Of a stretch of 64,000 nt of DNA, positions 56,195 to 64,000 are shown one piece after another. Origin of the DNA: Alkalihalobacillus sp. AL-G. GTDB lineage: Bacteria; Bacillota; Bacilli; Bacillales; Fictibacillaceae. Made by a program: the position numbers and the translations under genes. The notes below the pieces were generated by a model. It worked only from the letters and a program-made list of their open reading frames with translations, did no database searches and was not told the origin of the DNA. Each line of letters begins with the position of its first letter. Positions within the stretch are counted from its first letter, which is position 1. The stretch is from positions 3,906,001 through 3,970,000 of the forward strand of contig NZ_CP094656.1 in the NCBI RefSeq assembly GCF_030643805.1, written 5' to 3'.

Positions 56195-56707
56195 TTATGC
56201 CAATATCGCATTTCGCATCCGAATCATCGAATAGGCTAAAGACGATTCCAATACGTCGTCTCGTAATGATTTTAATGAATTCACCAACCTTAGCTCCACG
56301 TTAGATTCAAGCAGTTTTTCAGGTAGGTTGTCGATCATCGTCACCTCAATAGGTTCTACACTCTCTTGAGATATATAATATCCCGCATTCTCATCAAAGC
56401 ATTGAAACGTTTTTCCTGCAAACGAATATTCATGAATGATCGTCTTCTCTAATGCTTGTAACCATCGCTTTTCAATTGTAATCACCATTCTTATATTGAC
56501 CTGAAACCTGTTCATATCAAGCTCCGATGTCTCGTTACCCCTCCAAATTGCAATTCTTGGACAATCTCTTGGGAAATAATACAGCGGGGCATGTTCCTTA
56601 TCGATAGCCCAGACAACCGGTTGCAAATCTGGAAATGTAGAGTTCTTTCTTGGTATGAACTGGTCAATACCAGGTTCTTCACTATAATGATAGTAAACGT
56701 TATTCAC
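56195..56707 (-). CDS. DUF6886-type protein
   Basis: 170-residue cytosolic protein. YYHYSEEPGIDQFIPRKNST, PVVWAIDKEHAPLYYFPRDC and PRIAIW are the conserved N-terminal pattern; the rest is variable. Function unknown; the HYSE...F.PR pattern is reminiscent of ADP-ribosyltransferase-like folds but I see no catalytic triad to support that. GTG start at 56707 overlaps the end of the phosphatase gene by eight bases, so the pair is coupled. The family name is from memory. Confidence 0.75.
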   Translation of the reverse strand: MNNVYYHYSEEPGIDQFIPRKNSTFPDLQPVVWAIDKEHAPLYYFPRDCPRIAIWRGNETSELDMNRFQVNIRMVITIEKRWLQALEKTIIHEYSFAGKTFQCFDENAGYYISQESVEPIEVTMIDNLPEKLLESNVELRLVNSLKSLRDDVLESSLAYSMIRMRNAILA

Positions 56708-57293
56708 TTTTATGCTCTTCTTGCTTTGAGAGGTGTTTGCAGCAATTAAGCAGCTTTAATTCCCAATGTTCTTTACGTGTTAAAACTGTTACAGATGTAT
56801 TGTCCAGTCGGCCTCGCTTATACTGTTCTTTTAAAAGGATTCCAAAAAGATCGTTTAACAAGGCACCGTGACTCACGACGATTACATTGCCATCCGGATG
56901 TTCCTCGACAATTTCTTTTATAAAGGGATCGACACGTTCTAGGACGGCCGTATCGGTTTCAACTCCAAGGTCTAGATCCTTCCAATTCGGACCCCATTGG
57001 GCGACTCGTTCTTGTTCGTTCGTCCCCTCCATTATGCCAAAGCCTATCTCCCGTATACGTTGGTCCTCTATTACTGGTAAGTTTAATGCCTCACAAACTG
57101 CTTCAGCTGTCTTTTTTGCGCGCTGTAAATCACTACTGTAAATCGCATCCCATTTTTCGCCGTTAAACCGTCTACCTAATGCCTTCGCCTGAAGAATTCC
57201 GTCCTCATTCAGAGGGATATCTGTTTGCCCTTGTGCCCGGCGTTCTAGGTTCCAATTCGTCGTGCCGTGCCTTATGAATGCAATCGTTGTCAT
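56700..57293 (-). CDS. Histidine phosphatase family protein
   Basis: 197-residue phosphoglycerate-mutase-fold phosphatase. The phosphohistidine is in FIRHGTTNWN; second Arg in SSDLQRAKKTAE; acid Glu in IREIGFGIMEG; second His in VVSHGALLND. The short size and motif spacing point to a broad phosphatase (PhoE/CobC-like) rather than a glycolytic mutase. ATG at 57293 has AAAGGAGTG upstream. Followed by the overlapping DUF6886 gene. Confidence 0.9.
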   Translation of the reverse strand: MTTIAFIRHGTTNWNLERRAQGQTDIPLNEDGILQAKALGRRFNGEKWDAIYSSDLQRAKKTAEAVCEALNLPVIEDQRIREIGFGIMEGTNEQERVAQWGPNWKDLDLGVETDTAVLERVDPFIKEIVEEHPDGNVIVVSHGALLNDLFGILLKEQYKRGRLDNTSVTVLTRKEHWELKLLNCCKHLSKQEEHKSE

Positions 57294-57427
57294 ATGTACC
57301 ACTCCTTTTGTTTTGCTCAGAACAATGATAATTCGATAATATAGGCTCACGTTCCTTCTAATCTCGGAAGAAAATCGTTAATCAAGAGAATTTGGCGTAT
57401 AATCCGGTACCTTCCTAAAATCAAAAG

Positions 57428-57472
57428 GCTGTACCGCAACATCAACTCCACTGATGTTTAGGACAGCCTCGA
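57428..57472 (-). terminator. Intrinsic terminator after the GGDEF gene
   Basis: GGCTGT pairs with ACAGCC, enclosing AACATCA/TGATGTT, followed on the minus strand by TTTTGATTTT. It starts one base past the stop codon. Confidence 0.75.
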
Positions 57473-58540
57473 TCATCCCGTTTTCACTTGGTTCTTTCCG
57501 CTTCTTTTCGCCTTATACAGCAGCGAATCTGCTTTTTCGAAAAATTGTTCTTTTTCAACGCTCCGGTGGTAATCCTTCACCCCAATACTTACCGTGACAT
57601 GGGAGCCATCTAAAGCCGAAAATGAAAGCTGCTCGATTTTGGTCCGGATCAATTCGACAAGCTCCATCGTCCGCTCCATTGGTTTTCCGATAAACAGCAC
57701 TATAAATTCCTCACCACCGTATCGTGCTGCAAAATCATCGGGCGTTATTTCGCGTTTGATCAAATCAGATAGTTCCTTTAAGACTTGATCTCCTGCCCTA
57801 TGACCGTATGTATCATTAACTTGTTTAAAATTATCTAGGTCAAAAATCGCCATTTGTAATGAAAAACCGTGCTGGGCATGATGTTTTAGCAACTCATCCA
57901 AATACTGATGAAACGATATTTGATTGTATAACCCTGTTAACGAGTCCGTCTTTGCCAGCTTCTCCATCAGTGTATTTTCAACGATAAGCTCCTCCTGCTT
58001 TTCAAGGGAACGCCGGTAATGATCTGCAATCTCAAGACCACGAACCATCACACCTGTTACCGCCAATGCTGCAATCGGAAGCATCGAAAGCATCATAAAA
58101 TGCTCAGTGTATCCAACATTCGCATTCAAGTATGGGTGTAGAAAATACAACATGATGTAACTGAGAAATGAAGAAACCGTTGCAAGCCTGATCGATCGTT
58201 TATTGAAATAAGCACCGGATACAAGAATCGGTAAAAATAAGGACGCACGTAATACCGCAACATCCGGACGTATGCATATAAAAACGACAGCAATAAGAAG
58301 ACCTGTCACGACGACAAAATCGTTAGCCCTTTTCGGAAAATAGGATCTACCCCATTCACAAACCAGCATAATAAGAGAAGTTAGTATAGTAGGCAGAACA
58401 ACATCATACAAAGCATATTGTTTAAATGGGAGAGTGGTGAATGTATAATTCACAAGCTCAATCACAGATGAAAGTCCGATAATAACCCAATACACATTCA
58501 ATATTTTACGATTAAGACGGGTCGAATCGAGTTGCTCCAT
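57473..58540 (-). CDS. Membrane GGDEF protein (probable diguanylate cyclase)
   Basis: 355 residues: five to six N-terminal membrane helices (about 15-170), a short coiled linker (EKQEELIVENTLMEKLAK), then a GGDEF domain (about 190-355). The signature is RYGGEEF, an active form, with TDSLTGLYNQISFHQYLDEL and FDLDNFKQVNDTYGHRAGD. The inhibitory-site RxxD before it is replaced by TPDD, so product feedback is probably absent. ATG at 58540 has AGGAGG eight bases upstream. 17 bp behind ctaM, so possibly co-transcribed. Confidence 0.92.
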   Translation of the reverse strand: MEQLDSTRLNRKILNVYWVIIGLSSVIELVNYTFTTLPFKQYALYDVVLPTILTSLIMLVCEWGRSYFPKRANDFVVVTGLLIAVVFICIRPDVAVLRASLFLPILVSGAYFNKRSIRLATVSSFLSYIMLYFLHPYLNANVGYTEHFMMLSMLPIAALAVTGVMVRGLEIADHYRRSLEKQEELIVENTLMEKLAKTDSLTGLYNQISFHQYLDELLKHHAQHGFSLQMAIFDLDNFKQVNDTYGHRAGDQVLKELSDLIKREITPDDFAARYGGEEFIVLFIGKPMERTMELVELIRTKIEQLSFSALDGSHVTVSIGVKDYHRSVEKEQFFEKADSLLYKAKRSGKNQVKTG

Positions 58541-58557
58541 CTGCCCCACCTCCTATC

Positions 58558-59097
58558 TTAATAATAAGGAGAAATTAAAATGTAAACTAAAACACCTGTT
58601 AAGCTGACATAAAGCCAAATCGGCATCGTCCAGCGCGCAATTTTCCGATGCTTTTCAACCTGCATGCTTAAGCCCCTGAATAGAGACAGCAAGGCAAGCG
58701 GGACAATGGCCGCTGCAAGAATGATGTGTGTAATCAGGATAAAATAATAAATATATCTCAATGGCCCTTCTCCGCCATAGGAGGTAGATTCAGCCAAATA
58801 ATGATAGCTTACATACGAGACTAGAAAAAGTCCTGTCGTCGTGAAGGCAGCAAAGATGAATCGTCGATGCAGCTTAATGTTTTTCCGTAAAATGAACCAC
58901 AATGCAGCTAGCAAAAAGACAAATGTAAAACTATTGAAAACCGCATTCAATAGCGGCAATATCGTAATATCGAATCCTGTTTCCCCGCCGTATTCTGGTA
59001 AAAAGAAAAGGACAACGACGAGCGCATTTACGACAATAGATAAAATGACGACAATGCCTGTATAGCTTTTATTACGAGCATGTTCCTTTTGAGACAT
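58558..59097 (-). CDS. ctaM: DUF420 membrane protein CtaM (YozB)
   Basis: 179 residues with four to five membrane helices. DUF420 is the CtaM/YozB family, needed for assembly of heme-copper (aa3/caa3) oxidase in Gram-positives. Conserved His residues are visible: KLHRRFIFAAF, VSYHYLAEST, ITHIILAA and EKHRKIARWTMPIWLYVSLTG. ATG at 59097 follows AGGGGAGATC. In B. subtilis ctaM lies apart from the cta operon as here. Confidence 0.9.
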   Translation of the reverse strand: MSQKEHARNKSYTGIVVILSIVVNALVVVLFFLPEYGGETGFDITILPLLNAVFNSFTFVFLLAALWFILRKNIKLHRRFIFAAFTTTGLFLVSYVSYHYLAESTSYGGEGPLRYIYYFILITHIILAAAIVPLALLSLFRGLSMQVEKHRKIARWTMPIWLYVSLTGVLVYILISPYY

Positions 59098-59389
59098 GAA
59101 GATCTCCCCTGTTCTATTAACCAATTCTATTATAAGGATATAAGAAGTCTATCTGTATCGGCAACCTTTTACCATCTAATCCACATAACGTTCACATACA
59201 GGAAGGAGAAATTTGATTGTTTTTCATACCTTTAAACATACAACATTTGCACTTTATATGAAAGAATTTTCTGAAACTATTTTCAAGCTCCATCATTAAA
59301 GTAACCCTCGAATTTTTCCATTGCACTAGCAAACTTCCACAACCAACCTATACGATACAACAACGTTCGATTGAAGTTTCCTTCGGTTC

Positions 59390-60979
59390 TTAAAGCTGTA
59401 CCATTTCGCTCAGGATTCGATCTACATTTAAGAGACGTCCCTGCTCATCGCGGTAAGTTATATGCTTGGATTCAAACTTGGTAGGCGACTCAATCCCTGC
59501 TGCTGCAGCCAAATAAAATAGACCCTCTCGTAATGAGAGTACATAGTTACATACCCGATAAGATTTTTCCTCAATACTTAGTGCCTTTTGTAGATTCGGG
59601 TCTGTTGTTGCGACTCCGACAGGACAATTGTTCGTATGACATACCTGTGCCATGATACAGCCAACACTGAACATGAAACCTCTCGCAATATTGACAAGAT
59701 CTGCTCCCATCGCAAGTGCAATAGCAATTTTATCTGGAGTGATCAGCTTTCCTGCCGCAATGATTTTAACCTGGTCCCTAACCTTATACTCACGTAAGAT
59801 ACGATCAAGTAATGGTAAAGCAGTCAGAAGCGGCAAACCAGCCGAATCCGCGAGTTCCTGATACGATGCTCCCGTTCCGCCTTCACTTCCATCAACCGTG
59901 ATAAAATCCGGGCCTTTCCCCGAAGTCTGCATATGTACCGCAAGCTCCTCAAGCTTTTCCAAATCTGCAACAACAATCTTCATACCGATTGGTTTTCCAC
60001 TTATTTCTCTAAGTCGCTCCATAAATTCGAACATTGATGGAATATCGTGAAACTCACGGAACCGATTCGGGCTATCCACCGTTTTCCATGGCTCAACGTT
60101 ACGCATTCTTGCAATTTCTTCATTGATTTTCGATCCGTCGACATGACCGCCTCGTGTCTTCGCTCCTTGTGCAAGCTTCAATTCAAAAGCCCTCACCTGC
60201 TCAATTTCACTCTTTTTCTTAAATTCCTCCCAAGAAAATTGACCGTCTTTCGTCCTCACCCCAAACAATCCCGGTCCAATCTGCATGATGATGTCAACGC
60301 CGCCCTTTAGGTGATGATCGCTTAATCCGCCTTCCCCTGTGTTCATCCACGTTCCACCGGCAAGCCCAAGTCCTGTTGAAAGAGCGGTTATCGACCGGTC
60401 ACCGAGTGAACCAAAGCTCATTGCCGATTGGCCAACCAACCCGCGTACTTTAAAAGGCATCCGAGAAGTGTTTTTGCCGATTACCACAGCATCCTCCTCA
60501 TGAAGAAGATACGGAGATCGCTCCTCCGTTTCACGATGCTCTTTCCTGTTGAACAATTTATCATTATCAATATGGTAAACCTTTGTTGTAATTTTAGGTT
60601 CCTGTACATCCCGCATCTCTTCCCGCTGTTTGGGGAAAAATGCATTCTTAATGTAATAGCCTGGTTTACTAAAGTCCCGTTCAGAACCGAAACCAATCAT
60701 TCTTGTTACATACTTACCTGCTTTTACAACGTTTACATAATCATTCCGCGAAAAGGGCTTACCCTCACTATTGTTGCTAAATAGGTACTGTCTAAGCTCA
60801 GGACCCATTTTTTCCATAATATATCGAGCTTTACCCAGAACTGGATAATTCCTGAGAACTGAGTGCTCATCCTGTCGTGCATCTTCAAGGTATAGCCAGA
60901 TAAATAAGACCATCGGGACGAGAAAAGCCAACCCCATGACCGTCAAAATGATCGTGACCAAAATATCCGTCAAATCCAA
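59390..60979 (-). CDS. FMN-binding glutamate-synthase-like protein (YerD-like)
   Basis: About 529 residues, resembling the central and FMN domains of glutamate synthase but lacking the amidotransferase; true reaction unknown. One N-terminal membrane helix (about 5-30), then GQSAMSFGSLGDRSITALS, GEGGLSDHH, QIGPGLFGVR, VDGSEGGTGASY and the 3Fe-4S Cys triplet CIMAQVCHTNNCPVG. I take TTG at 60979 (GGAGAGG seven bases upstream), which gives the length of B. subtilis YerD. The frame stays open another 72-81 codons to 61195/61222 with sequence that looks coding, so a longer protein is possible. Single gene; no GltD partner nearby. Confidence 0.88.
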   Translation of the reverse strand: MDLTDILVTIILTVMGLAFLVPMVLFIWLYLEDARQDEHSVLRNYPVLGKARYIMEKMGPELRQYLFSNNSEGKPFSRNDYVNVVKAGKYVTRMIGFGSERDFSKPGYYIKNAFFPKQREEMRDVQEPKITTKVYHIDNDKLFNRKEHRETEERSPYLLHEEDAVVIGKNTSRMPFKVRGLVGQSAMSFGSLGDRSITALSTGLGLAGGTWMNTGEGGLSDHHLKGGVDIIMQIGPGLFGVRTKDGQFSWEEFKKKSEIEQVRAFELKLAQGAKTRGGHVDGSKINEEIARMRNVEPWKTVDSPNRFREFHDIPSMFEFMERLREISGKPIGMKIVVADLEKLEELAVHMQTSGKGPDFITVDGSEGGTGASYQELADSAGLPLLTALPLLDRILREYKVRDQVKIIAAGKLITPDKIAIALAMGADLVNIARGFMFSVGCIMAQVCHTNNCPVGVATTDPNLQKALSIEEKSYRVCNYVLSLREGLFYLAAAAGIESPTKFESKHITYRDEQGRLLNVDRILSEMVQL

Positions 60980-61332
60980 ACTTAATCCTCTCCATTTCAC
61001 CCATTCATTATAAAAATGACCTATCCGACAGAGCGTTGACTGTTGCTTGCACTGTAATATAAATTCCATAAAAAGATCATCATCCCTGCCGATCTTACTG
61101 ATCATGTTCAATCCGCCGAGTCTATCCTCAGGCGAATCAAGACTCATAAAAGCTACTAAAACCTTAGAAAATTCTTCAAATACCCATGTATTCATTCCCC
61201 TCTCATTTAAAAAACTAAACAAAACTGAAAAAGTTCAATTTAATAGGAAAATAATCGTAAAAAGTAGTTCCATAGAATACTAAATTATGACAAAATAGGT
61301 AGAGGAATCGAAAAGTGAAGTGAGGGGAAAAG

Positions 61333-62475
61333 ATGTATTGTTCGAATTGTGGAAACCAGCTTCAACATGAGGAAAAGTTTTGCCAATCATGCGGGGCAAA
61401 ACGGTCATCCAATGTTGAAACATCACCGCCACCCAGACGTAAATGGTACTGGCTTGTTCCTTTACTGACTTTTTTTATTATTGCAGGTAGCCTCGGAAGC
61501 TACGTATTTGCCGAACGGGCGGAAACGGATACCGCTAACGATGCGTTTGAAAAAGGGGAACAACTCGCACTTAAAGGCGATTATAAAAAGGCAAAACAGT
61601 CGTTTCAATACGCCCTCACGCTGCGTGGGAATTTTGATGCCGCAAAAAGGAACATCACGTTAATGGAAACCGCTATTAATATTGAAGAGCGTTTACATAA
61701 AGCAAAGCAGCAGCAAGAGGATCATGCCTTTGAAAAAGCGATCAACGAGATTAAACATGCTGAAGCCATGATTTCAGGCTTTTCTGGTGAATTGATCACT
61801 CAAATCGAGCAGGAAATTAAAAAATCGAGGATCACAACAAATGTTGCTCAGCTGCGTTTTGAAATGAAAGGAAAGTCTTCGATTGAAGAGCTGGAGCCTA
61901 TCTTAGTAAAAGCAGAAAGACTAGATATACCGGAAGCAGAACAAATTGCTAATAAGATCCGAATGCAAATTGCCGATTTCGCTTATACGATAGCTAGCGA
62001 TCTTTTAAAAGATAAGCAATTTTCAGCAGCACTTGCCTCTGTAACGAAAGGGCTATCCTATGAACCGGATAATGGAAAGCTGTTAAACTTGAAAACTACG
62101 ATTAAAAGCGAACAAGAGGCTTTTGAACAAGCAGAACAAAACAGGATTGAACAGGCACTCTTAGCCGCATCCAAAGAAAAGGAACACAATCTGAACAACG
62201 CAATCGAAGTAACTGAAATCCAAGCTTCGTTGAATGAATTTGGAGATATTATCGTAGCCGGAACTGTAAAAAGCAACGCAACGGTTCCTGTTACTTCAAT
62301 TATGATTTCTTATACACTTTTTCAAAAAGATGGCCAAGAATATGGTGAGAATGAGGCTTACGTCTTTCCGGATGTTTTGTATCCAGGTGAAACTGGCTCA
62401 TTCGAATACACGCATTTTCTCGTAAATGAGGCCTTAAACGTAAAGCTTAATGAAGCAACCTGGTATCTTCAGTAG
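61333..62475 (+). CDS. Zinc-ribbon membrane protein with TPR-like and FxLYD-like regions
   Basis: 380 residues. N-terminal zinc ribbon with two CxxC pairs (MYCSNCGNQL and FCQSCGAK), a membrane helix (about 38-58), a long helical, TPR-like region (about 65-285, AFEKGEQLALKGDYKKAKQS and similar), and a C-terminal beta domain (DIIVAGTVKSN, VTSIMISYTLFQKDGQEYGEN) of FxLYD type. The topology puts ribbon inside and the rest outside. Function unknown. ATG at 61333 has GAGGGGAAAAG upstream. 48 bp ahead of an HtrA-type protease in the same direction, so the two probably act together. Confidence 0.82.
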   Translation: MYCSNCGNQLQHEEKFCQSCGAKRSSNVETSPPPRRKWYWLVPLLTFFIIAGSLGSYVFAERAETDTANDAFEKGEQLALKGDYKKAKQSFQYALTLRGNFDAAKRNITLMETAINIEERLHKAKQQQEDHAFEKAINEIKHAEAMISGFSGELITQIEQEIKKSRITTNVAQLRFEMKGKSSIEELEPILVKAERLDIPEAEQIANKIRMQIADFAYTIASDLLKDKQFSAALASVTKGLSYEPDNGKLLNLKTTIKSEQEAFEQAEQNRIEQALLAASKEKEHNLNNAIEVTEIQASLNEFGDIIVAGTVKSNATVPVTSIMISYTLFQKDGQEYGENEAYVFPDVLYPGETGSFEYTHFLVNEALNVKLNEATWYLQ

Positions 62476-62523
62476 ACCACACTGATCAAATGACCAAAAA
62501 CATTATGAAAGGTGGGTAAAGTC

Positions 62524-63684
62524 TTGCAACGTCCTGCCATCTTATCTCTCGTTGTTACCGTCCTGTTCCTTGCAGCAGGCGCAGGAGGCTTTTATGCCCT
62601 CCATGATTATTTTAATGGATATCACGTTGAGGCGACCTCCTCATTAGGAAAAGTAGTCGAAACAACAAATCAACCCAAGCCCGATGAACCGAAAGAACTG
62701 AAAACGATTATTTACGAAAGTCAAAAGAGTGTCGTTCAGCTTGAAGTGACCACTTCAACTGGGGAAAGTGTCGGTTCAGGGTTTCTCTATAATGATAAAG
62801 GCGATATCGTTACCAATGCCCATGTCGTTAAAGGGGCAACGGAAATTATCGCGAAAACAGCAGATGCACAGCAATATGAGGGATATTTAATCGGAATGGG
62901 TGAAACAACCGATGTTGCTGTCGTTCGATTTCCAGAGCTTGCCGGAAAAATGCCGTTGCCGCTCGAAAATAAAACACCTGCCGAAGTCGGAGATGAAGTC
63001 ATCGCCCTTGGAAGCCCAATCGGATTACAAAACACTGTCACAACAGGAATCATCAGCGGAGTAAACCGGCAGTTCACGATTGATAATTACACCTACTTGG
63101 ACGTATACCAAATATCTGCACCGATCGCTAAAGGAAACAGCGGTGGGCCATTAATCGATCAGACGACTGGAAAGGTGTTAGCAATCAATTCTGCTGGAAC
63201 AGAGGAAGGATCTATCGGTTTCAGTATTCCGATTCGCAATGTGTACGAAAAAATCATCGAATGGTCGGAGAACCCGGATGAAGTCCCTCCTGAAATGATG
63301 ACTGATGACGATCCCTCCCCCTCGAAGGAACCTTCAAAGCTTTTTCCTGGAGATGGCGAATACATCGTTGGATATTTTTATGAAAGCCTCTCAATTGGTG
63401 ATTATGTAACCGCCTATTCTTTACTCGGCAGCAAATGGCAAACGAGCATATCCTATGAGAAGTTTCGGGAAGGTTATATTCATACCGTTGATGTGACGAT
63501 CGATAAAATTAGCAGTATACGTTCTAAAGAAAACGAAGAGGCAACCGTCACCGTATTCATCAATGCACTAGAACGAGAAGAAAATCAAAAAACCAAATCA
63601 GTCCTGTATAAATGCACGTACCAGGTCGGATTTGAAAACAACCAATTGAAAATTCTTAGCGGTCAGGCTGAAGAGGTCGAATAA
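62524..63684 (+). CDS. HtrA-type trypsin-like serine protease without PDZ
   Basis: About 386 residues: signal-anchor (about 5-25), trypsin-like domain (about 60-245) with the full triad: His in IVTNAHVVKGA, Asp in TTDVAVVRFPE, Ser in KGNSGGPLIDQ. No PDZ domain follows; instead an acidic Pro/Ser linker (MTDDDPSPSKEPSK) and an NTF2-like domain (about 275-386, YIVGYFYESLSIGDYVTAYSLLG). TTG at 62524, AAAGGTGGG about seven bases upstream; the GTG at 62512 overlaps that site. Second gene of a two-gene unit with the zinc-ribbon protein; likely extracytoplasmic quality control. Confidence 0.9.
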   Translation: MQRPAILSLVVTVLFLAAGAGGFYALHDYFNGYHVEATSSLGKVVETTNQPKPDEPKELKTIIYESQKSVVQLEVTTSTGESVGSGFLYNDKGDIVTNAHVVKGATEIIAKTADAQQYEGYLIGMGETTDVAVVRFPELAGKMPLPLENKTPAEVGDEVIALGSPIGLQNTVTTGIISGVNRQFTIDNYTYLDVYQISAPIAKGNSGGPLIDQTTGKVLAINSAGTEEGSIGFSIPIRNVYEKIIEWSENPDEVPPEMMTDDDPSPSKEPSKLFPGDGEYIVGYFYESLSIGDYVTAYSLLGSKWQTSISYEKFREGYIHTVDVTIDKISSIRSKENEEATVTVFINALEREENQKTKSVLYKCTYQVGFENNQLKILSGQAEEVE

Positions 63685-63698
63685 GACATTCACTGTGA

Positions 63699-63745
63699 TG
63701 ACAAAGGGGTTATTTACTAACAAAGCTCCTTTGTCCTTTTCTTTT
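63699..63745 (+). terminator. Intrinsic terminator after the HtrA-type gene
   Basis: GACAAAGG (63700-63707) pairs with CCTTTGTC (63728-63735), followed by CTTTTCTTTTC. Confidence 0.8.
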
Positions 63746-63803
63746 CTGACAGGCTATTGCTATAATTTTTACAATGAGTGCTGGAAAAGGAGAGTCACCT
63801 GAG

Positions 63804-64000
63804 ATGAAAACGTTGTTGATTGATATGGATTCAGTAATCTGTGACCTGATGACCGAGTGGCACAGCCGATATAACCAAGAGTATGATGATACCCTTAGCG
63901 TACAGGATTTGAAATGCTGGAACAGTGAAAAATACGTGAAGGATGAATGCGGGACAAAGATCTATGACTACTTAGACGAACCAGGGATTTTCATAAAATT
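63804..64000 (+). CDS. 5'(3')-deoxyribonucleotidase-like HAD protein, N-terminal part (runs off the window)
   Basis: The first 65 codons of a HAD-superfamily nucleotidase: MKTLLIDMDSVICDLMTEWH has the DxDxV/T nucleophile motif of the NT5C family, followed by NQEYDDTLSVQDLKCWN. ATG at 63804 follows AAAGGAG by eleven bases. Such proteins dephosphorylate deoxynucleoside monophosphates. The remainder lies past the window edge. Confidence 0.85.
   Translation, partial: MKTLLIDMDSVICDLMTEWHSRYNQEYDDTLSVQDLKCWNSEKYVKDECGTKIYDYLDEPGIFIK

Noticed and set aside
59203-59290. AAGGAG-like site followed by a 28-codon TTG-started frame on the plus strand
   Set aside because: Too short, TTG start, composition like intergenic sequence. 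No other support.

Overview
The window is about 64 kb of a low-to-moderate GC Firmicute chromosome. Gene content and order (pyrG-rpoE-acdA-fadF, argS-ywiB-speB-speE-pbpG-ywhD, ywgA-ywfO, lipL-pta-hemQ, cwlJ-gerQ-ywdK, ywdI) match the pyrG/ywj-ywd part of Bacillus genomes, so the host is a spore-forming member of the Bacillaceae, not B. subtilis itself. I see no prophage, insertion sequence, CRISPR array, tRNA or rRNA. It reads as core chromosome with a few lineage-specific loci.

1-14.6 kb: pyrG (partial) and rpoE, then a minus-strand acyl-CoA degradation cluster: fadF, thiolase, 3-hydroxyacyl-CoA dehydrogenase, two acyl-CoA dehydrogenases, MeaB, a TetR regulator and the B12-dependent fused isobutyryl-CoA mutase IcmF. 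A FadR-type operator overlaps the fadF promoter. 14.6-31 kb: cardiolipin synthase, ZIP transporter, a hydrolase, a tiny XapX protein, argS-ywiB, a five-PAS histidine kinase, the polyamine pair speE-speB, penicillin-binding protein PbpG, ywhD, an NCS2 purine permease and a DUF1992 protein. 30.6-34.4 kb: class I ribonucleotide reductase nrdE-nrdF behind a clear cobalamin riboswitch with its own terminator. 34.5-45.2 kb: ywgA-ywfO, a dicarboxylate/glutamate symporter, lipL, pta, spo0M (near-perfect sigma-W promoter), hemQ, cwlJ, gerQ, ywdK, and a three-gene sigma operon like SigO/YvrJ/RsoA. 45.5-64 kb: oligo-1,6-glucosidase, ywdI, CheX-like protein, a DsbA/FrnE oxidoreductase, SLAP protein, FdhF/YdeP molybdoenzyme, amidase, MOSC protein, YczE, DUF6886, a histidine phosphatase, GGDEF protein, CtaM (DUF420), a glutamate-synthase-like flavoprotein, a zinc-ribbon protein, a PDZ-less HtrA-type protease and a partial 5'-nucleotidase.

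The most striking observation is the DsbA/FrnE gene at 49156-49800. Its only in-frame stop is a TGA exactly where the first cysteine of the CPFC active site belongs, and a hairpin that fits the bacterial SECIS geometry starts a few bases later. It is a strong candidate selenoprotein (UxxC redox site). Others are the split sigma-factor operon with LexA-like boxes, the B12 riboswitch on a B12-independent reductase, and a set of intergenic ~20-bp tandem repeats that share the period but not the sequence between loci.
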